From Bremerella cremea (GTDB lineage Bacteria > Planctomycetota > Planctomycetia > Pirellulales > Pirellulaceae), in the NCBI RefSeq assembly GCF_003335505.1, contig NZ_QPEX01000039.1:1-64000 (forward strand): a stretch of DNA of 64,000 nucleotides, in the 5' to 3' direction. The notes beneath the pieces were generated by a model that made no database searches, was not told where the DNA came from, and was given only the letters and a program-made list of their open reading frames with translations. This document shows positions 53,970-63,057 of this stretch, in pieces. Made by a program: the position numbers and the translations under genes. The number at the start of each line of letters is the position of its first letter. Position 1 is the first letter of the stretch.

Positions 53970-54005
53970 AATCTCTGTGTGCCAGGGGCGTCTCGCCCGT
54001 GCTTG
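53970..54005. repeat. R3 palindrome
   Basis: CTGTGTGCCAGGGGCGTCTC GCCCGTGC. One mismatch in the hairpin. It lies in the gap after the alpha/beta hydrolase stop. Confidence 0.6.
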
Positions 54006-54045
54006 GTGCGGCTTCAATTTCATGCCAGCTTGCACCTGTTCGTCG

Positions 54046-54693
54046 TTATGGATTCGTACGATGAGATCTCGATTGCGTAGGCATTCCTGCTGCCCGTTTG
54101 GCATCGGGCGAAAATTGGCCATGTTGTAGGAAGTGCAACGTCTCGCGCATGCCGGTGGGGTGGAACATGAGCATGTTGTGGCCGCACGCAACCAGGATGT
54201 GATCGCGTTGGCAGCCCAGGGGCGTGCTGGCACGGGCGACCAGTAAATCGCGTTGGCCAGAGATGATGCCGGTTTCAAATTGGGTTGGCTCAGGCAGCGA
54301 TTGCACCAAGCTGTCGGGCGTGTCCGAGATATCGACCAAAGCAGGCACCGGCCAGCGCAGCAGAAAAGCTGCCAGCCGCGCGGAGTGAGCTCCATGATTG
54401 GGCGGGGCAAGCATCACCAGGCGGCCTGGGTTTCGCCAAGTCATCCCGGCCAGCGCCGCGCGCAGCACGATTCCGCCCATGCTGTGGGTGACGAAGTGCG
54501 TCGGCTGTTCGGCTGCGGCCAAAGGGGCCAGCACTTCGCGAAGCTGCGCGGCGTCGTCCGTGACGGTCGCGCCGAACGAGCGGTACCCCCAGCAGCGAGC
54601 CTGAAACGACTTCGACCGCAAGTAACGCGCGTAAGGTCGCAGCAAAAGCGAGAACGACCCGATCCCGTGAATTAAAATAACGTTTTCCTGCAT
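54046..54693 (-). CDS. alpha/beta hydrolase
   Basis: 215 residues. Oxyanion loop NVILIHGIGSFSLLLRPYAR, nucleophile elbow HFVTHSMGGIVLRAALAG (S in THSMGG) and late GHNMLMFHPTGMRETLHFL with the likely catalytic His. Similar to lipase/esterase-like (LipB/PGAP1-like) hydrolases. No signal peptide. The last 20 residues (AKRAAGMPTQSRSHRTNP) look like a tail. Substrate unknown. Confidence 0.8.
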   Translation of the reverse strand: MQENVILIHGIGSFSLLLRPYARYLRSKSFQARCWGYRSFGATVTDDAAQLREVLAPLAAAEQPTHFVTHSMGGIVLRAALAGMTWRNPGRLVMLAPPNHGAHSARLAAFLLRWPVPALVDISDTPDSLVQSLPEPTQFETGIISGQRDLLVARASTPLGCQRDHILVACGHNMLMFHPTGMRETLHFLQHGQFSPDAKRAAGMPTQSRSHRTNP

Positions 54694-54824
54694 TCCAAAC
54701 AGGATAAATCGAAAACCCGGTTGTGTACCATCCCCTATCCGCTGGTGCTAAACTGAGAACCTGATCATTCACGATTGCCAAAACCTACCTACGCTGCCTG
54801 CTCACCATTAAGGAATCGCTTTCC

Positions 54825-55979
54825 ATGCGAACGACTCGCCTGCTGGCCACCACATTTGGCCTCTTCACGCTGCTGATTACCGGGACTCTGCTGGCCCAAA
54901 GCAAACCGAGCTTGGGCGATATCGACCCAGACATGAAAGCGGACAAGCCTGCCGCAGACGGGCTCGTTTGGCACGACGTTACCGAGTGGGGCGTCGAAGG
55001 CCGCATCTTGCCCGACCAACCGCGCGATCGCTGGTTCGATCGTTTCCCCAAGTCAGCCAACGGACACGTCACGCCGGCGGTGTGGAACCTGAGCCGCGAT
55101 AGCGCCGGCATGATGGTCCGCTTCAAGACCGACGCCACTGAAATCCACGTTCATTACAAGTTGATGGATGCCAACCTGGCGATGCCTCACATGCCTGCCA
55201 CCGGGGTGAGCGGTATCGATTTGTATGCCCGCGACACCGATGGCAAGTGGAAGTGGGTGATGGTGACCAAACCGAATAAGCAAGAAATGAAAACCGCCAT
55301 CATCAAAGGCCTGGCCCCTGGCATGCGCGAGTACGCCGCTTACTTGCCGCTGTACAACGGGGTGGAATTCGTCCAGATCGGCGTGAAGCCTGGGGCGAAG
55401 TTTGAAGGACTTGCCCCGCGCGAAAAGCCGATCGTGTTCTACGGAACCAGCATCACGCATGGGGCGTGTGCCAGCCGCCCTGGCATGGTCCACACAGCCA
55501 TCTTAGGACGCTGGTTCGATCGTCCTGTCGTCAATCTTGGCTTCAGTGGCAACGGCAAGATGGACAAAGAAGTGGGGGATTACCTGGTTCAGCTCGACCC
55601 GGCTGCCTATGTGATCGATTGTCTGCCAAACATGAACGCCGCCGCCGTAACCGAACGCTGCGTGCCGCTGGTCAAACAGCTTCGCGCTGCCCGGCCAGAT
55701 ACGCCCATCATTCTGGTCGAGGACCGCCGCAACACGAACGACTGGATCTTGCCGGCCCGGCACGAACATCACACGCAAAATCACGCCGCTTTGAAAGCCG
55801 CTTACGAAGAGCTGAAAAAAGCAGGCATTCAGCACCTGGCCTACATCGAAGGGGACACCCTGTACGGTGACGACACCGAAGGCGCCACCGACGCCTCGCA
55901 CGCCAGCGACTTAGGCTTCATGCGGCAAGCAGAAGCGTTTAAGCCAGTGCTAGAAACGATGCTCGGGGAAAGCAAGTAA
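54825..55979 (+). CDS. secreted SGNH/GDSL hydrolase
   Basis: 384 residues, signal peptide MRTTRLLATTFGLFTLLITG ending near LLAQS. The catalytic Ser block is IVFYGTSITHGACASRPGM (the GDSL equivalent GTSITHG), with G in GFSGNGKMD, N in CLPNMN and D-x-x-H in ATDASHASDLG. The N-terminal third is a beta-sandwich typical of carbohydrate-binding SGNH esterases (NLSRDSAGMMVRFKTDATEI). A carbohydrate esterase acting outside the cytoplasm is likely. Confidence 0.9.
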   Translation: MRTTRLLATTFGLFTLLITGTLLAQSKPSLGDIDPDMKADKPAADGLVWHDVTEWGVEGRILPDQPRDRWFDRFPKSANGHVTPAVWNLSRDSAGMMVRFKTDATEIHVHYKLMDANLAMPHMPATGVSGIDLYARDTDGKWKWVMVTKPNKQEMKTAIIKGLAPGMREYAAYLPLYNGVEFVQIGVKPGAKFEGLAPREKPIVFYGTSITHGACASRPGMVHTAILGRWFDRPVVNLGFSGNGKMDKEVGDYLVQLDPAAYVIDCLPNMNAAAVTERCVPLVKQLRAARPDTPIILVEDRRNTNDWILPARHEHHTQNHAALKAAYEELKKAGIQHLAYIEGDTLYGDDTEGATDASHASDLGFMRQAEAFKPVLETMLGESK

Positions 55980-56039
55980 CCACCCCGCCAAGCAAACTTC
56001 GCCAGTTGGAGTTTACAACAGCGGAACTCCAACTGGCCT

Positions 56040-56157
56040 CACGCGCCAAACCTGGCTATCGATTCGCAAACGTGTGGTCACGCCAAGCTACGTTGCCACA
56101 CGATTGGTTTCGGCAAAACGGTTTAGCAAACTCGTGCGTCGGGAAACGGCACCCTTA
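56040..56157. repeat. R2 repeat, diverged
   Basis: GCTACGTTGCCACACGATTG GTTTCGGCAAAACGGTTTAG CAAACTCGTGCGTCGGGAAA CGGCACCC: R2 right half; the terminal hairpin is degenerate. Confidence 0.55.
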
Positions 56158-56664
56158 CTCAGGTTGTCGTGCCTGATCGGTCCGGCGCGAGCGTCGTCCC
56201 CAGACGATACTCGCGATGCCTGCAACCGCAAATAACAGCCCCAACAAGCCGCCTAATACTGCTTGCCAAAACCCTTCTTCCAGTCCTTTTCCGACAAAAA
56301 CAATGAACAACGCTGGCGATGCCAACAGCATGATCCAGCCATTACCAATCGCCGTCTTCCATGTTTGGCGTCGCTGCTTTCGGTAAACGGTGACACATTT
56401 TTGCTCCGTCTTCAGCGGATCTCGCCAGGGGTTGAGCAGGATGAAATAGAAGTAGGCCAGTGTGATCAAGGGAAACACGGCATAAAAAAGCATGCCATAA
56501 AAGTCGCTCGCTCTGCCGGTGAAAAAGGATAACACCCCCCCGCCCAACACAAGCAGCAAAGAAAAACCAATGAGAATCACAGCCGAAATACGGCGCCATA
56601 GTGCCTGAACTTTTGCCAGCTGTTGCAGCTGCTCAGTAGTTCTGTCGTGCGGGCTTTCGTCCAT
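56155..56664 (-). CDS. hypothetical membrane protein
   Basis: 169 residues from the ATG at 56664 (MDESPHDRTTEQLQQLAKVQ). Two pairs of helices: AVILIGFSLLLVLGGGVLSF, YGMLFYAVFPLITLAYFYFI, then GWIMLLASPALFIVFVGKGL and AVLGGLLGLLFAVAGIASIV. The loop between (NPWRDPLKTEQKCVTVYRKQ RRQ) is cytoplasmic and basic. Unknown family. Confidence 0.66.
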   Translation of the reverse strand: MDESPHDRTTEQLQQLAKVQALWRRISAVILIGFSLLLVLGGGVLSFFTGRASDFYGMLFYAVFPLITLAYFYFILLNPWRDPLKTEQKCVTVYRKQRRQTWKTAIGNGWIMLLASPALFIVFVGKGLEEGFWQAVLGGLLGLLFAVAGIASIVWGRRSRRTDQARQPE

Positions 56665-56867
56665 GGCATATCGCCCTACCCAATTGATCGAGTGCCGTCG
56701 ACGTAACATGATGTCGAACGTTCACCCAACTGCCTAACAAAGTTAAGCGAAGAAAACCGGCTGTTTACCAGCAACACCTGGCCCACTGCCGATGCGGTTT
56801 CTATTTTAAACCGATTGGCACCTACTCGCCATCATCGCAGCACCCTACAGGGCTCTACTCAACGGGA

Positions 56868-57308
56868 CTACGCCCTTTCTGCGAGTTTGCTAAGGGAGAC
56901 GACGCCGGTCTGGCCAAGGGCGATCTTCGTTCTTTGCTTCGACTTGCTTTCGCCGAGCGATAAGTCGGCAAACTCACAATCTGGCCAAAGTGATGTATAG
57001 CAAAAGCCTTCAATCATTTTAATACCGAGGTCATCTTGGAAGGCGATGATTCCAATGATGGGCTGGCCGGACTGGTCTTGACCGTTAATGTCTTCCAGGT
57101 CAGCAGTTGATTTCAGCGGCAGATACTGCTGCCCGGCCACAGGTTCCAAAAAGAAGCCGCAACCGGTGACTTCTCGCTTTAGGTAGCAAGGCAATAACGC
57201 CAAATCTGGCGTCGCACACGCAACTTGCAAATCCCAGAATTGAAAGATTGCTTGTTCGATGGGGGAAGGTTCGTAGATCATTCGGTTCATTTCGTGGCAA
57301 TTGTTCAC
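56868..57308 (-). CDS. hypothetical protein
   Basis: 146 residues; M1 is a GTG at 57308 and ATG codons follow at residues 7 and 10. Mixed alpha/beta protein (ATPDLALLPCYLKREVTGCG, GQPIIGIIAFQDDLGIKMIE) without signal peptide. It has no clear neighbours in function. Could be an immunity-like small protein; family not recognised. Confidence 0.5.
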   Translation of the reverse strand: MNNCHEMNRMIYEPSPIEQAIFQFWDLQVACATPDLALLPCYLKREVTGCGFFLEPVAGQQYLPLKSTADLEDINGQDQSGQPIIGIIAFQDDLGIKMIEGFCYTSLWPDCEFADLSLGESKSKQRTKIALGQTGVVSLSKLAERA

Positions 57309-57382
57309 TGGGACGGGCAGAACTGCTGGACGCGTCGAGAATCATGACCATCCATGCCCAAACAAATTTCACGAAGTTAGCC

Positions 57383-57520
57383 AGGGTGCCATGTTCACGT
57401 CTTCGTGAGCATGCAGTGGGATCATGCTGAGTCTTTTTCGACACTGCTTACCTGGCGAGAAGGACAAACCCTGAATGTAAGTCCCATGCTCTCGCGGACG
57501 AGAGCATGATACCCGGCTCG
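57383..57520. repeat. R1 long copy
   Basis: AGGGTGCCATGTTCACGTCT TCGTGAGCATG then ATCATGCTGAGTCTTTTTCG ACACTGC, CCTGGCGAGAAGGACAAACC and a palindrome CATGCTCTCGCGGACGAGAG CATG. The first about 100 bp recur at 59067-59170, so R1 has a conserved flank beyond the palindrome. Confidence 0.75.
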
Positions 57521-57633
57521 CTTAGGCTTACCCATATGGGTAGTTTATCATAGGGCGAGCGGAGAAAACCGAGTCCTGACCCCTTTATTCCTCCGATTTC
57601 GTTCTGCCTCCTTACTCTTGCCTCATGTAGAAG

Positions 57634-58869
57634 TCAGTTCAAAAATGGGCGATGTCTTGAAATCTTTATACCGGGCAATTCACTTTGCAGCTCAGCCTCG
57701 CCAAGCTTTTCCAATTCGGTGTCGAAGATACTAATACTTTGAAGGGCCTCCATTTCTTTGAGGCTTGCCAGTGACGCTGCGGTTATTTTAGTAGACGACA
57801 GATTGAGGCTTTTTAGCTTTTTGAATGGCTGTAAGAACTGGACGGATGCGTCGGTGATTGTCGTTGAATCAAGATAAAGGTATTCAAGGTCTTCGAATGC
57901 TTTTATGTTTTTGATTCCTTCGTCGTCGACTTTTGTTTTGCTAAGCATCAGTGTTCTCAAGCCTTTCAGCTTTGCTATGTGTGCTATCCCTTCGTTTCCG
58001 ACGTTGGTGCCATTGATTCGTAGTGCCCGCAATTGCTTTGAATCAGCCAAGAACTTTATGCCTTCGTTTGTAATCGCGGTATGGCCAAGAAACAGGGATT
58101 CCATGGATTTGAACTGTGCAATGTGCCTCATCCCTTCGTCGTCGATTTCAGAATAATCACACCGCAAGTCCTTGAGCTTTTCCAGAGAACTTAATGAGCG
58201 AAAACCTTGACCTCGAACGTTCGTTTCAAGTAGCCAAAGCGATTCAAGATTCTTTAATGGGGCCAGATGACTCAATCCTGCGTCGGTAATTTTCGTCCCA
58301 CTCACATCGAGATACTGCAGTTGATTCAATTCAGAAAACGACTCCAGCCCACGATCAGTAAGCGATGTCCTAGAGACATTAAGAACTTTCAATTGTTTCA
58401 AGGACTTAAGCTGGCTAAAGCCGGAATCTGTCACCTGGGTATGCCAAAGATTAAGCTCTTCTAGGTTCTCCAATTTTGCAATTTCTCGGACACCAACATC
58501 CGTTATTTTACATCCCCAGCAACTAAATTTTTTGATCGTCGGTAGCTCCGCGATTTTAGCCAAAGCGGTGTCAGTAATTCTGGTGCCGCCGAGGTCAAGC
58601 TCTTCTAAATGCTTCAACTGAATGATGTACTTCGAGACATCTGCATTCGTAACCGGGCGAGCAACGATAGACACTCCAACTAGCTCGACGCGACCTTCAA
58701 TTTCCCGATAATTTAAGCCCGCGTGTTGGCCTTCCAGGTAATTGATTACTTCCTGGTCTGAACGAGGAATGTCGTCTGCTTTGGCACGCATGGATAACCC
58801 ACAGAGACAAACAAGCGTTACTTGCATGCAATACAAAATGACAAAACGGCACCAATTCACGTCAATCAC
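57634..58869 (-). CDS. leucine-rich-repeat protein
   Basis: 411 residues. A short hydrophobic N-terminus (CRFVILYCMQVTLVCLCGLS) may be a signal peptide. About thirteen LRRs follow with period about 24: LEELDLGGTRITDTALAKIA, LQYLDVSGTKITDAGLSHLA, LEYLYLDSTTITDASVQFLQ. Related to, but distinct from, the LRR protein at 47129-48430 and without its domain before the repeats. Exported scaffold or binding protein; partner unknown. Confidence 0.8.
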   Translation of the reverse strand: MIDVNWCRFVILYCMQVTLVCLCGLSMRAKADDIPRSDQEVINYLEGQHAGLNYREIEGRVELVGVSIVARPVTNADVSKYIIQLKHLEELDLGGTRITDTALAKIAELPTIKKFSCWGCKITDVGVREIAKLENLEELNLWHTQVTDSGFSQLKSLKQLKVLNVSRTSLTDRGLESFSELNQLQYLDVSGTKITDAGLSHLAPLKNLESLWLLETNVRGQGFRSLSSLEKLKDLRCDYSEIDDEGMRHIAQFKSMESLFLGHTAITNEGIKFLADSKQLRALRINGTNVGNEGIAHIAKLKGLRTLMLSKTKVDDEGIKNIKAFEDLEYLYLDSTTITDASVQFLQPFKKLKSLNLSSTKITAASLASLKEMEALQSISIFDTELEKLGEAELQSELPGIKISRHRPFLN

Positions 58870-58891
58870 TCCACTGCTATGTCGCCGATGG

Positions 58892-59062
58892 TTATGTAAG
58901 AGTCACGGTATATGAGAAGCTTACACTGCCTTTAATGTTCAAAGAGACCGCAACTCCAGTATCTCCAGAAAAAAAAGACACTCCAGCCCCGGAGAATTTA
59001 GTCTCCACATTTAGTCCCTCATTTACACTCCATGAACCAATCTGAATTTCAAAATAGGAACT
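58892..59062 (-). pseudogene. orphan C-terminal fragment fused to an R1 repeat
   Basis: The frame reads SYFEIQIGSWSVNEGLNVET KFSGAGVSFFSGDTGVAVSL NIKGSVSFSYTVTLT and stops. Its upstream part is R1 repeat (translated HGTLAS). This beta-rich end must come from a larger gene cut by the repeat. Identity unknown. Confidence 0.5.
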
Positions 59063-59066
59063 TGCC

Positions 59067-59170
59067 AGGGTGCCATGTTCACGTCTTCGTGAGCATGCTG
59101 TGGGGTCATGCTGAGTCTTTTTCGACACTGCCTGCCTGGCGAGAAGGACAAACCTGAATGTAAGTCACGT
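59067..59170. repeat. R1 long copy
   Basis: AGGGTGCCATGTTCACGTCT TCGTGAGCATGCTGTGGGGT CATGCTGAGTCTTTTTCGAC, nearly identical to 57383 over about 100 bp, ending AACCTGAATGTAAGTC. Confidence 0.8.
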
Positions 59171-59302
59171 GCCCCCGCCGTCAAGACACGGGCCCGAGGC
59201 ACCGTGGCACACGTCCACGGTGATCGTGCGTGGTGATCATGGCAGTGTCGTTGCATTGCTTGCGTGGGAATCATGGAGGCTGTGATACGTCAGCTGTGGT
59301 TT

Positions 59303-59771
59303 TTATGGCTTGGTGGTTTCTTTGGTTTCGACCCCATTTTGGAATTCAACAATCTTTTCAACAGTTCCGTCTAGGTCATAGTATTCCGCATTCCCGTGGG
59401 CGAAATACTCCTTCTGCTCTGGACTGAAACGATAAGGCACCTTGGCCCGAATTGAGCCATCATCGTTCACAATATATCCCGTGCCACCAGCTTGCACGTC
59501 AAACGACGAAGTGATGACCACCGCACCATCTCGCAGGTAGTGCGTTTGCTGGGTTAAATATCCCGGCTTCGTACTCCTCCACAAGCCGCAGTTCCCCGCT
59601 GTCATAAAAGTACATTTCCCTCCCGGTCCCGTAGGCATGACCGTCGTTATCAACAAAATACGTGCCTGGAATGTACTGCCAAGTGTTCCATGCAACAAAA
59701 GCGAGGCACAACACCAATATGGCAGCCAGAAAAAGGGAAACGCGAAGGCGACGTCGAGGATCAACAGACAT
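59303..59771 (-). pseudogene. membrane-anchored protein split by one extra base
   Basis: 5' frame from the ATG at 59771: MSVDPRRRLRVSLFLAAILV LCLAFVAWNTWQYIPG, then REMYFYDSGELRLVEEYEAG. 3' frame: YLTQQTHYLRDGAVVITSSF, KVPYRFSPEQKEYFAHGNAE and YYDLDGTVEKIVEFQNGVET. Removing one G of GCCGGGA near 59567 joins EAG to YLTQQ. An N-terminal anchor and repeats of the Y-x-x-D/G type (as in YD/MORN-like strands) are visible. Decay or a sequence error in a G run. Confidence 0.68.
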
Positions 59772-59814
59772 AAGGCAATTCATCCCCATGTACGTATGGA
59801 CGGGGGCAGCATAA

Positions 59815-59935
59815 CCCGGCGAGCACCCTACGGTGAATCTCGAAGTTCCAAGCCCTGCGAGCCAACCTCACCACCATTCACCATGGGGCAACGCACCAGG
59901 TTGCGAGTTGCGTTGCCATGTGGTTGGCCCGCGTC
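59815..59935. repeat. R2 repeat, diverged
   Basis: GCACCCTACGGTGAATCTCG AAGTTCCAAGCCCTGCGAG then GCAACGCACCAGGTTGCGAG TTGCGTTGCCATGTGGTTGG. Left end and interior of R2 recognisable. Confidence 0.6.
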
Positions 59936-59941
59936 GGTGTT

Positions 59942-60727
59942 TTAGTCGCCGAACAAGTTGCCTAAGCCGCCGAGGACGGAGCCTTGGCCTTGGCTTTTGC
60001 CTCCGGCGGATGGGGCGTGTTGGACGATGCGGTCGGCCATGCGGCTGAAGGGGAGGCTTTGCAGCAGGACGGTTCCGTGCCCGCGGAGGGTCGCCAGGAA
60101 CAGGCCTTCACCGCCGAAGACCATGCTTTTCAAGTTGCCAGCTCGCTCGATGTTGTAGTCGATGCCGTCGGTGAAGCCGACGAGGCAGCCGGTATCGACG
60201 CGGAGCGTTTCGCCTTGCAGTTCCTTCTTGATGATCGTGCCGCAAGCATGCACGAAGGCCATGCCGTCTCCTTCGACTCGCTGCATGATGAACCCTTCGC
60301 CGCCGAAGAAGCCAGTGCCGAGCCGTTTGTTGAAGGCCACCGACAGCTTGGTGCCCAACGCCGCGCACAGGAACGAATCTTTTTGGCAGATGATGCGTCC
60401 GTTGACTTTCGCAAGATCGATCGGCACGATCTTGCCTGGGAAAGGCGCCGCAAACGAAACGCGCTTCTTGCCGCTGCCGCGATTGGTAAAGTGAGTGATG
60501 AAGATCGATTCGCCGGTCAGCATTCGCCCGCCAGCTTGCATTAAGCTGCCAAAGAAACCTTGGCTAGGCGTCGAACCGTCCCCCATCTTCGTGTCGAATT
60601 GAATCCCTTCTTCCATGTAGCACATTGCGCCTGCTTCGGCGATGACGGTCTCGCCAGGGTCGAGTTCCACTTCGACCAATTGCATGGAATCGCCAAAAAT
60701 TTCGTAGTCAACTTCATGAGACTGCAT
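59942..60727 (-). CDS. AIM24 family protein (TIGR00266)
   Basis: 261 residues. Begins VDYEIFGDSMQLVEVELDPG ETVIAEAGAMCYMEEGIQFD and continues GSLMQAGGRMLTGESIFITH F, FPGKIVPIDLAKVNGRIICQ KDSFLCA, then FGGEGFIMQRVEGDGMAFVH ACGTI, and GLFLATLRGHGTVLLQSLPF. These are family hallmarks of TIGR00266/AIM24, a trimeric beta-helix fold shared with a mitochondrial protein. The C-terminus is Gly-rich. Cellular role in bacteria unclear. Confidence 0.93.
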   Translation of the reverse strand: MQSHEVDYEIFGDSMQLVEVELDPGETVIAEAGAMCYMEEGIQFDTKMGDGSTPSQGFFGSLMQAGGRMLTGESIFITHFTNRGSGKKRVSFAAPFPGKIVPIDLAKVNGRIICQKDSFLCAALGTKLSVAFNKRLGTGFFGGEGFIMQRVEGDGMAFVHACGTIIKKELQGETLRVDTGCLVGFTDGIDYNIERAGNLKSMVFGGEGLFLATLRGHGTVLLQSLPFSRMADRIVQHAPSAGGKSQGQGSVLGGLGNLFGD

Positions 60728-61063
60728 CAGGGGTAGGCTCCTACGGGGTCATTTGGGTTGTTGAAAAAGGTTGGCGCTGCCCCGCGCTAATCGCGATTGT
60801 AGGATGGGGTAGGCACCATTTCTAGTTCGTCCGTGCTGGCAAAATATTGAGGGAACGGTTGTGCCAACAAAATTTGCCTGCAAGTGGTTCGCCAGGCCCC
60901 ATTTCAGGTGGATTTGACTTGACGGCGCTAGGCTGAGCCAGTTCAATCAAGAGATGCCGATATTCGTTTGCAACGACGACAAAGGCCCTGTTCGTAAACG
61001 TATTGATTTGGTGCCATGCTCACGCCGACGTGAATTTGGCACCTGATACCGAGAGAGATTCCC
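60728..61063. other. 336-bp gap with an R1-like palindrome
   Basis: TTGGTGCCATGCTCACGCCG ACGTGAATTTGGCACC near 61012 is an R1 variant with both short inverted ends (GGTGCC/GGCACC) and lies about 20 bp before the next start codon. Nothing else is seen. Confidence 0.55.
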
Positions 61064-62077
61064 ATGCCAGCTCTTCGCCAGATTGTGCTTAGCCTACTCG
61101 CCGCCACTTTGCTTTCGACAACCCTCTTCGCCCAGACCCCAGCGGTCGAGCGCCCTTTGGTTACGCTCGATCAGGCTTTGGCAGGCGTCCGCTGGCAAGG
61201 GCGGGTTCCTTCGCAGGCCACGATCGGCGACAAAACGCCAATCGTGTTGGTTTATGCCACATGGTGCCCGAAGTGCAACGTTTGGACCCCAGAGCTATTC
61301 GCCCAGTTGGCCGAGTCGATCAAAGATCAGCCGGTCATCTTGTTCGCGGTGAACGCAGACGAAACGGTCCGCGGGGTCGACTACGCCCTGCAGCGAAAAC
61401 TAGTCGGGCCGAACATCTTCCACGGCGACGACCCGAACATTGTGGCGCGGATGGGTTTTCAAAGCGAACTGTTCAACTACTCGATTTTCCAAGATGGCCA
61501 ACAAACCAACCGGAAACAGGCCGGCGGTTATTACAACTTAGAGAACGGCCAGAAAGAGTTCGCCTTAAGTCGACAAATTAAGACTGGGCTGGAAGGGAAG
61601 TTCTCGTTTCTGACCGACAAGACGTCCGACGCCCTGAAACAGGTGCTGTGGCCGCTGGAACTGGGAAGCAACCTCGACGAACGATCGCTGCTGGCGATGC
61701 GGAAGAAGATGGATGAACCGCTGGCCAACGAGTTCAACTCGGCCATTAGTGATTTCCTTGATGGACAAGTGAAAGAGATCGCCGATTCACGCAAGGGGAC
61801 CGTTCCGCAGCAAATCAAAGGGTACGAAATGGCGGAGGCCATCGCCACTAATTTCAAATCGACCCCCCAAGGCCGAGCCTGTCGCGGGCTGCTCGACAAG
61901 CTGGAAGAAGACAAAGCGTTTCAAGAAGAGCTAACCGCCAAAAAGCTGTACGACCAAGCCATGCAAAAAGGGACAACTCCAGTTACCCTCCGCCGCATGA
62001 TGGGCCGCGCCTCAAGCCGCTTCCCCGAGGCCTACTATGGGAAAGAAGCCCAAAAGGTCATCGACTCGGTCCAGTAA
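61064..62077 (+). CDS. secreted thioredoxin-fold protein
   Basis: 337 residues. Signal peptide MPALRQIVLSLLAATLLSTT ends near LFAQT. Thioredoxin domain about residues 45-165 with the CxxC at C68-P-K-C71 in VLVYATWCPKCNVWTPELF. The C-terminal half is helical (LAMRKKMDEPLANEFNSAIS, EMAEAIATNFKSTPQGRACR) without known motifs. Periplasmic thiol chemistry is likely; a dithiol-disulfide exchange role is inferred. Confidence 0.85.
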   Translation: MPALRQIVLSLLAATLLSTTLFAQTPAVERPLVTLDQALAGVRWQGRVPSQATIGDKTPIVLVYATWCPKCNVWTPELFAQLAESIKDQPVILFAVNADETVRGVDYALQRKLVGPNIFHGDDPNIVARMGFQSELFNYSIFQDGQQTNRKQAGGYYNLENGQKEFALSRQIKTGLEGKFSFLTDKTSDALKQVLWPLELGSNLDERSLLAMRKKMDEPLANEFNSAISDFLDGQVKEIADSRKGTVPQQIKGYEMAEAIATNFKSTPQGRACRGLLDKLEEDKAFQEELTAKKLYDQAMQKGTTPVTLRRMMGRASSRFPEAYYGKEAQKVIDSVQ

Positions 62078-63057
62078 AAGGAACCGACTTGCCTGTTCGT
62101 AGGCAAGGCATAAGCGTTTCAAAACGCCTAAGAACCTGTTGTAGATTGCAGGCCTGGCGTTTTCTTCCAACGAGTATCCGCTCGCAGCAGCCCATTCGAT
62201 GGCGAACCCCAAGTGGTAAGCGATTATATTTCTCACATGCCTCATTCATGAACTCGATGTTCCTATCACGCTTGGATACGCAGAGTTCGTCTCGATGCAC
62301 CAGGATTTACTAAAAAGCCTGGCGGAAATCACTCGTGTGGCAACGCAAAGCAAGCTGAGGAGTGTCCCCCGTTCGCACGAACGGGACGCATGGCACTGGT
62401 TGTCGCCCTGGCAAGGCTCAATCAGCGACGGTCCTTCTTGAATTGCGTAAGCAGTGGGACCAGCTTGGCTTCGTTGCGGTTTGAATCAAGGCGGGAGATT
62501 GAATTCGCCTAATCAACTGAGCCCTCGGACAAGGCGCTATTCACAGTGCCGGGATGGCTGTTGTGTGCCTGGCTGTTCCTCATCGGCCAAGGTCCACCAG
62601 CGTGAACTGTTGCGAGAAGGCAGATTTGCCAGAGGGAATATGTCTGTTCGCTCGTGGGGGGTGCGTAATATGCCTCGAACCGAACAGACTGTCGCGTCGA
62701 AGTCGCTTTTATTTAGGTGTGGAGGGGGCGACGACCCCCCTGTGTTTTCCGCATAAAGCACTCCCCAAGTACCTGCCCAGCGCGAGTTCGGCCTATCTAT
62801 TGCTTCAAATCGCAGAGAAAACGACCGTTTGGGGGCGAATCTGCATGGGTGAAACCCTCTATAGATAAAATCTATGCCTACCCTACTTCTTTTCTATTTT
62901 TCAGCTTTAGGGTTGAGGTCGACAATTAAGAAACTGCAAGATGTGCGGTTAAAGCCAAGCTAGGCTCCGTTTTTGGCGTCGCTCGCGTGTCAGGCGAGCT
63001 ATTTATAAACAGAGCCGAGAATTCACCTAAGAACTTCTCCCTAAAGTCTGAACCACA
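62078..63057. other. 980-bp gap with decayed repeats and small hairpins
   Basis: At 62280-62345 a decayed R2 copy in inverse orientation (CGTCTCGATGCACCAGGATT TACTAAAAAGCC). At 62840-62875 two small hairpins (GGGTGAAACCC, ATAGATAAAATCTAT). At 62960-63016 a nested stem (GGCTCCGTTT...AAACAGAGCC around CTCGCGTGTCAGGCGAG) about 40 bp before the next start codon. No gene found. Confidence 0.5.

Noticed and set aside
54253..54675. 140-codon plus-strand frame opposite the alpha/beta hydrolase
   Set aside because: Shadow of a well-supported gene; no family motif of its own.
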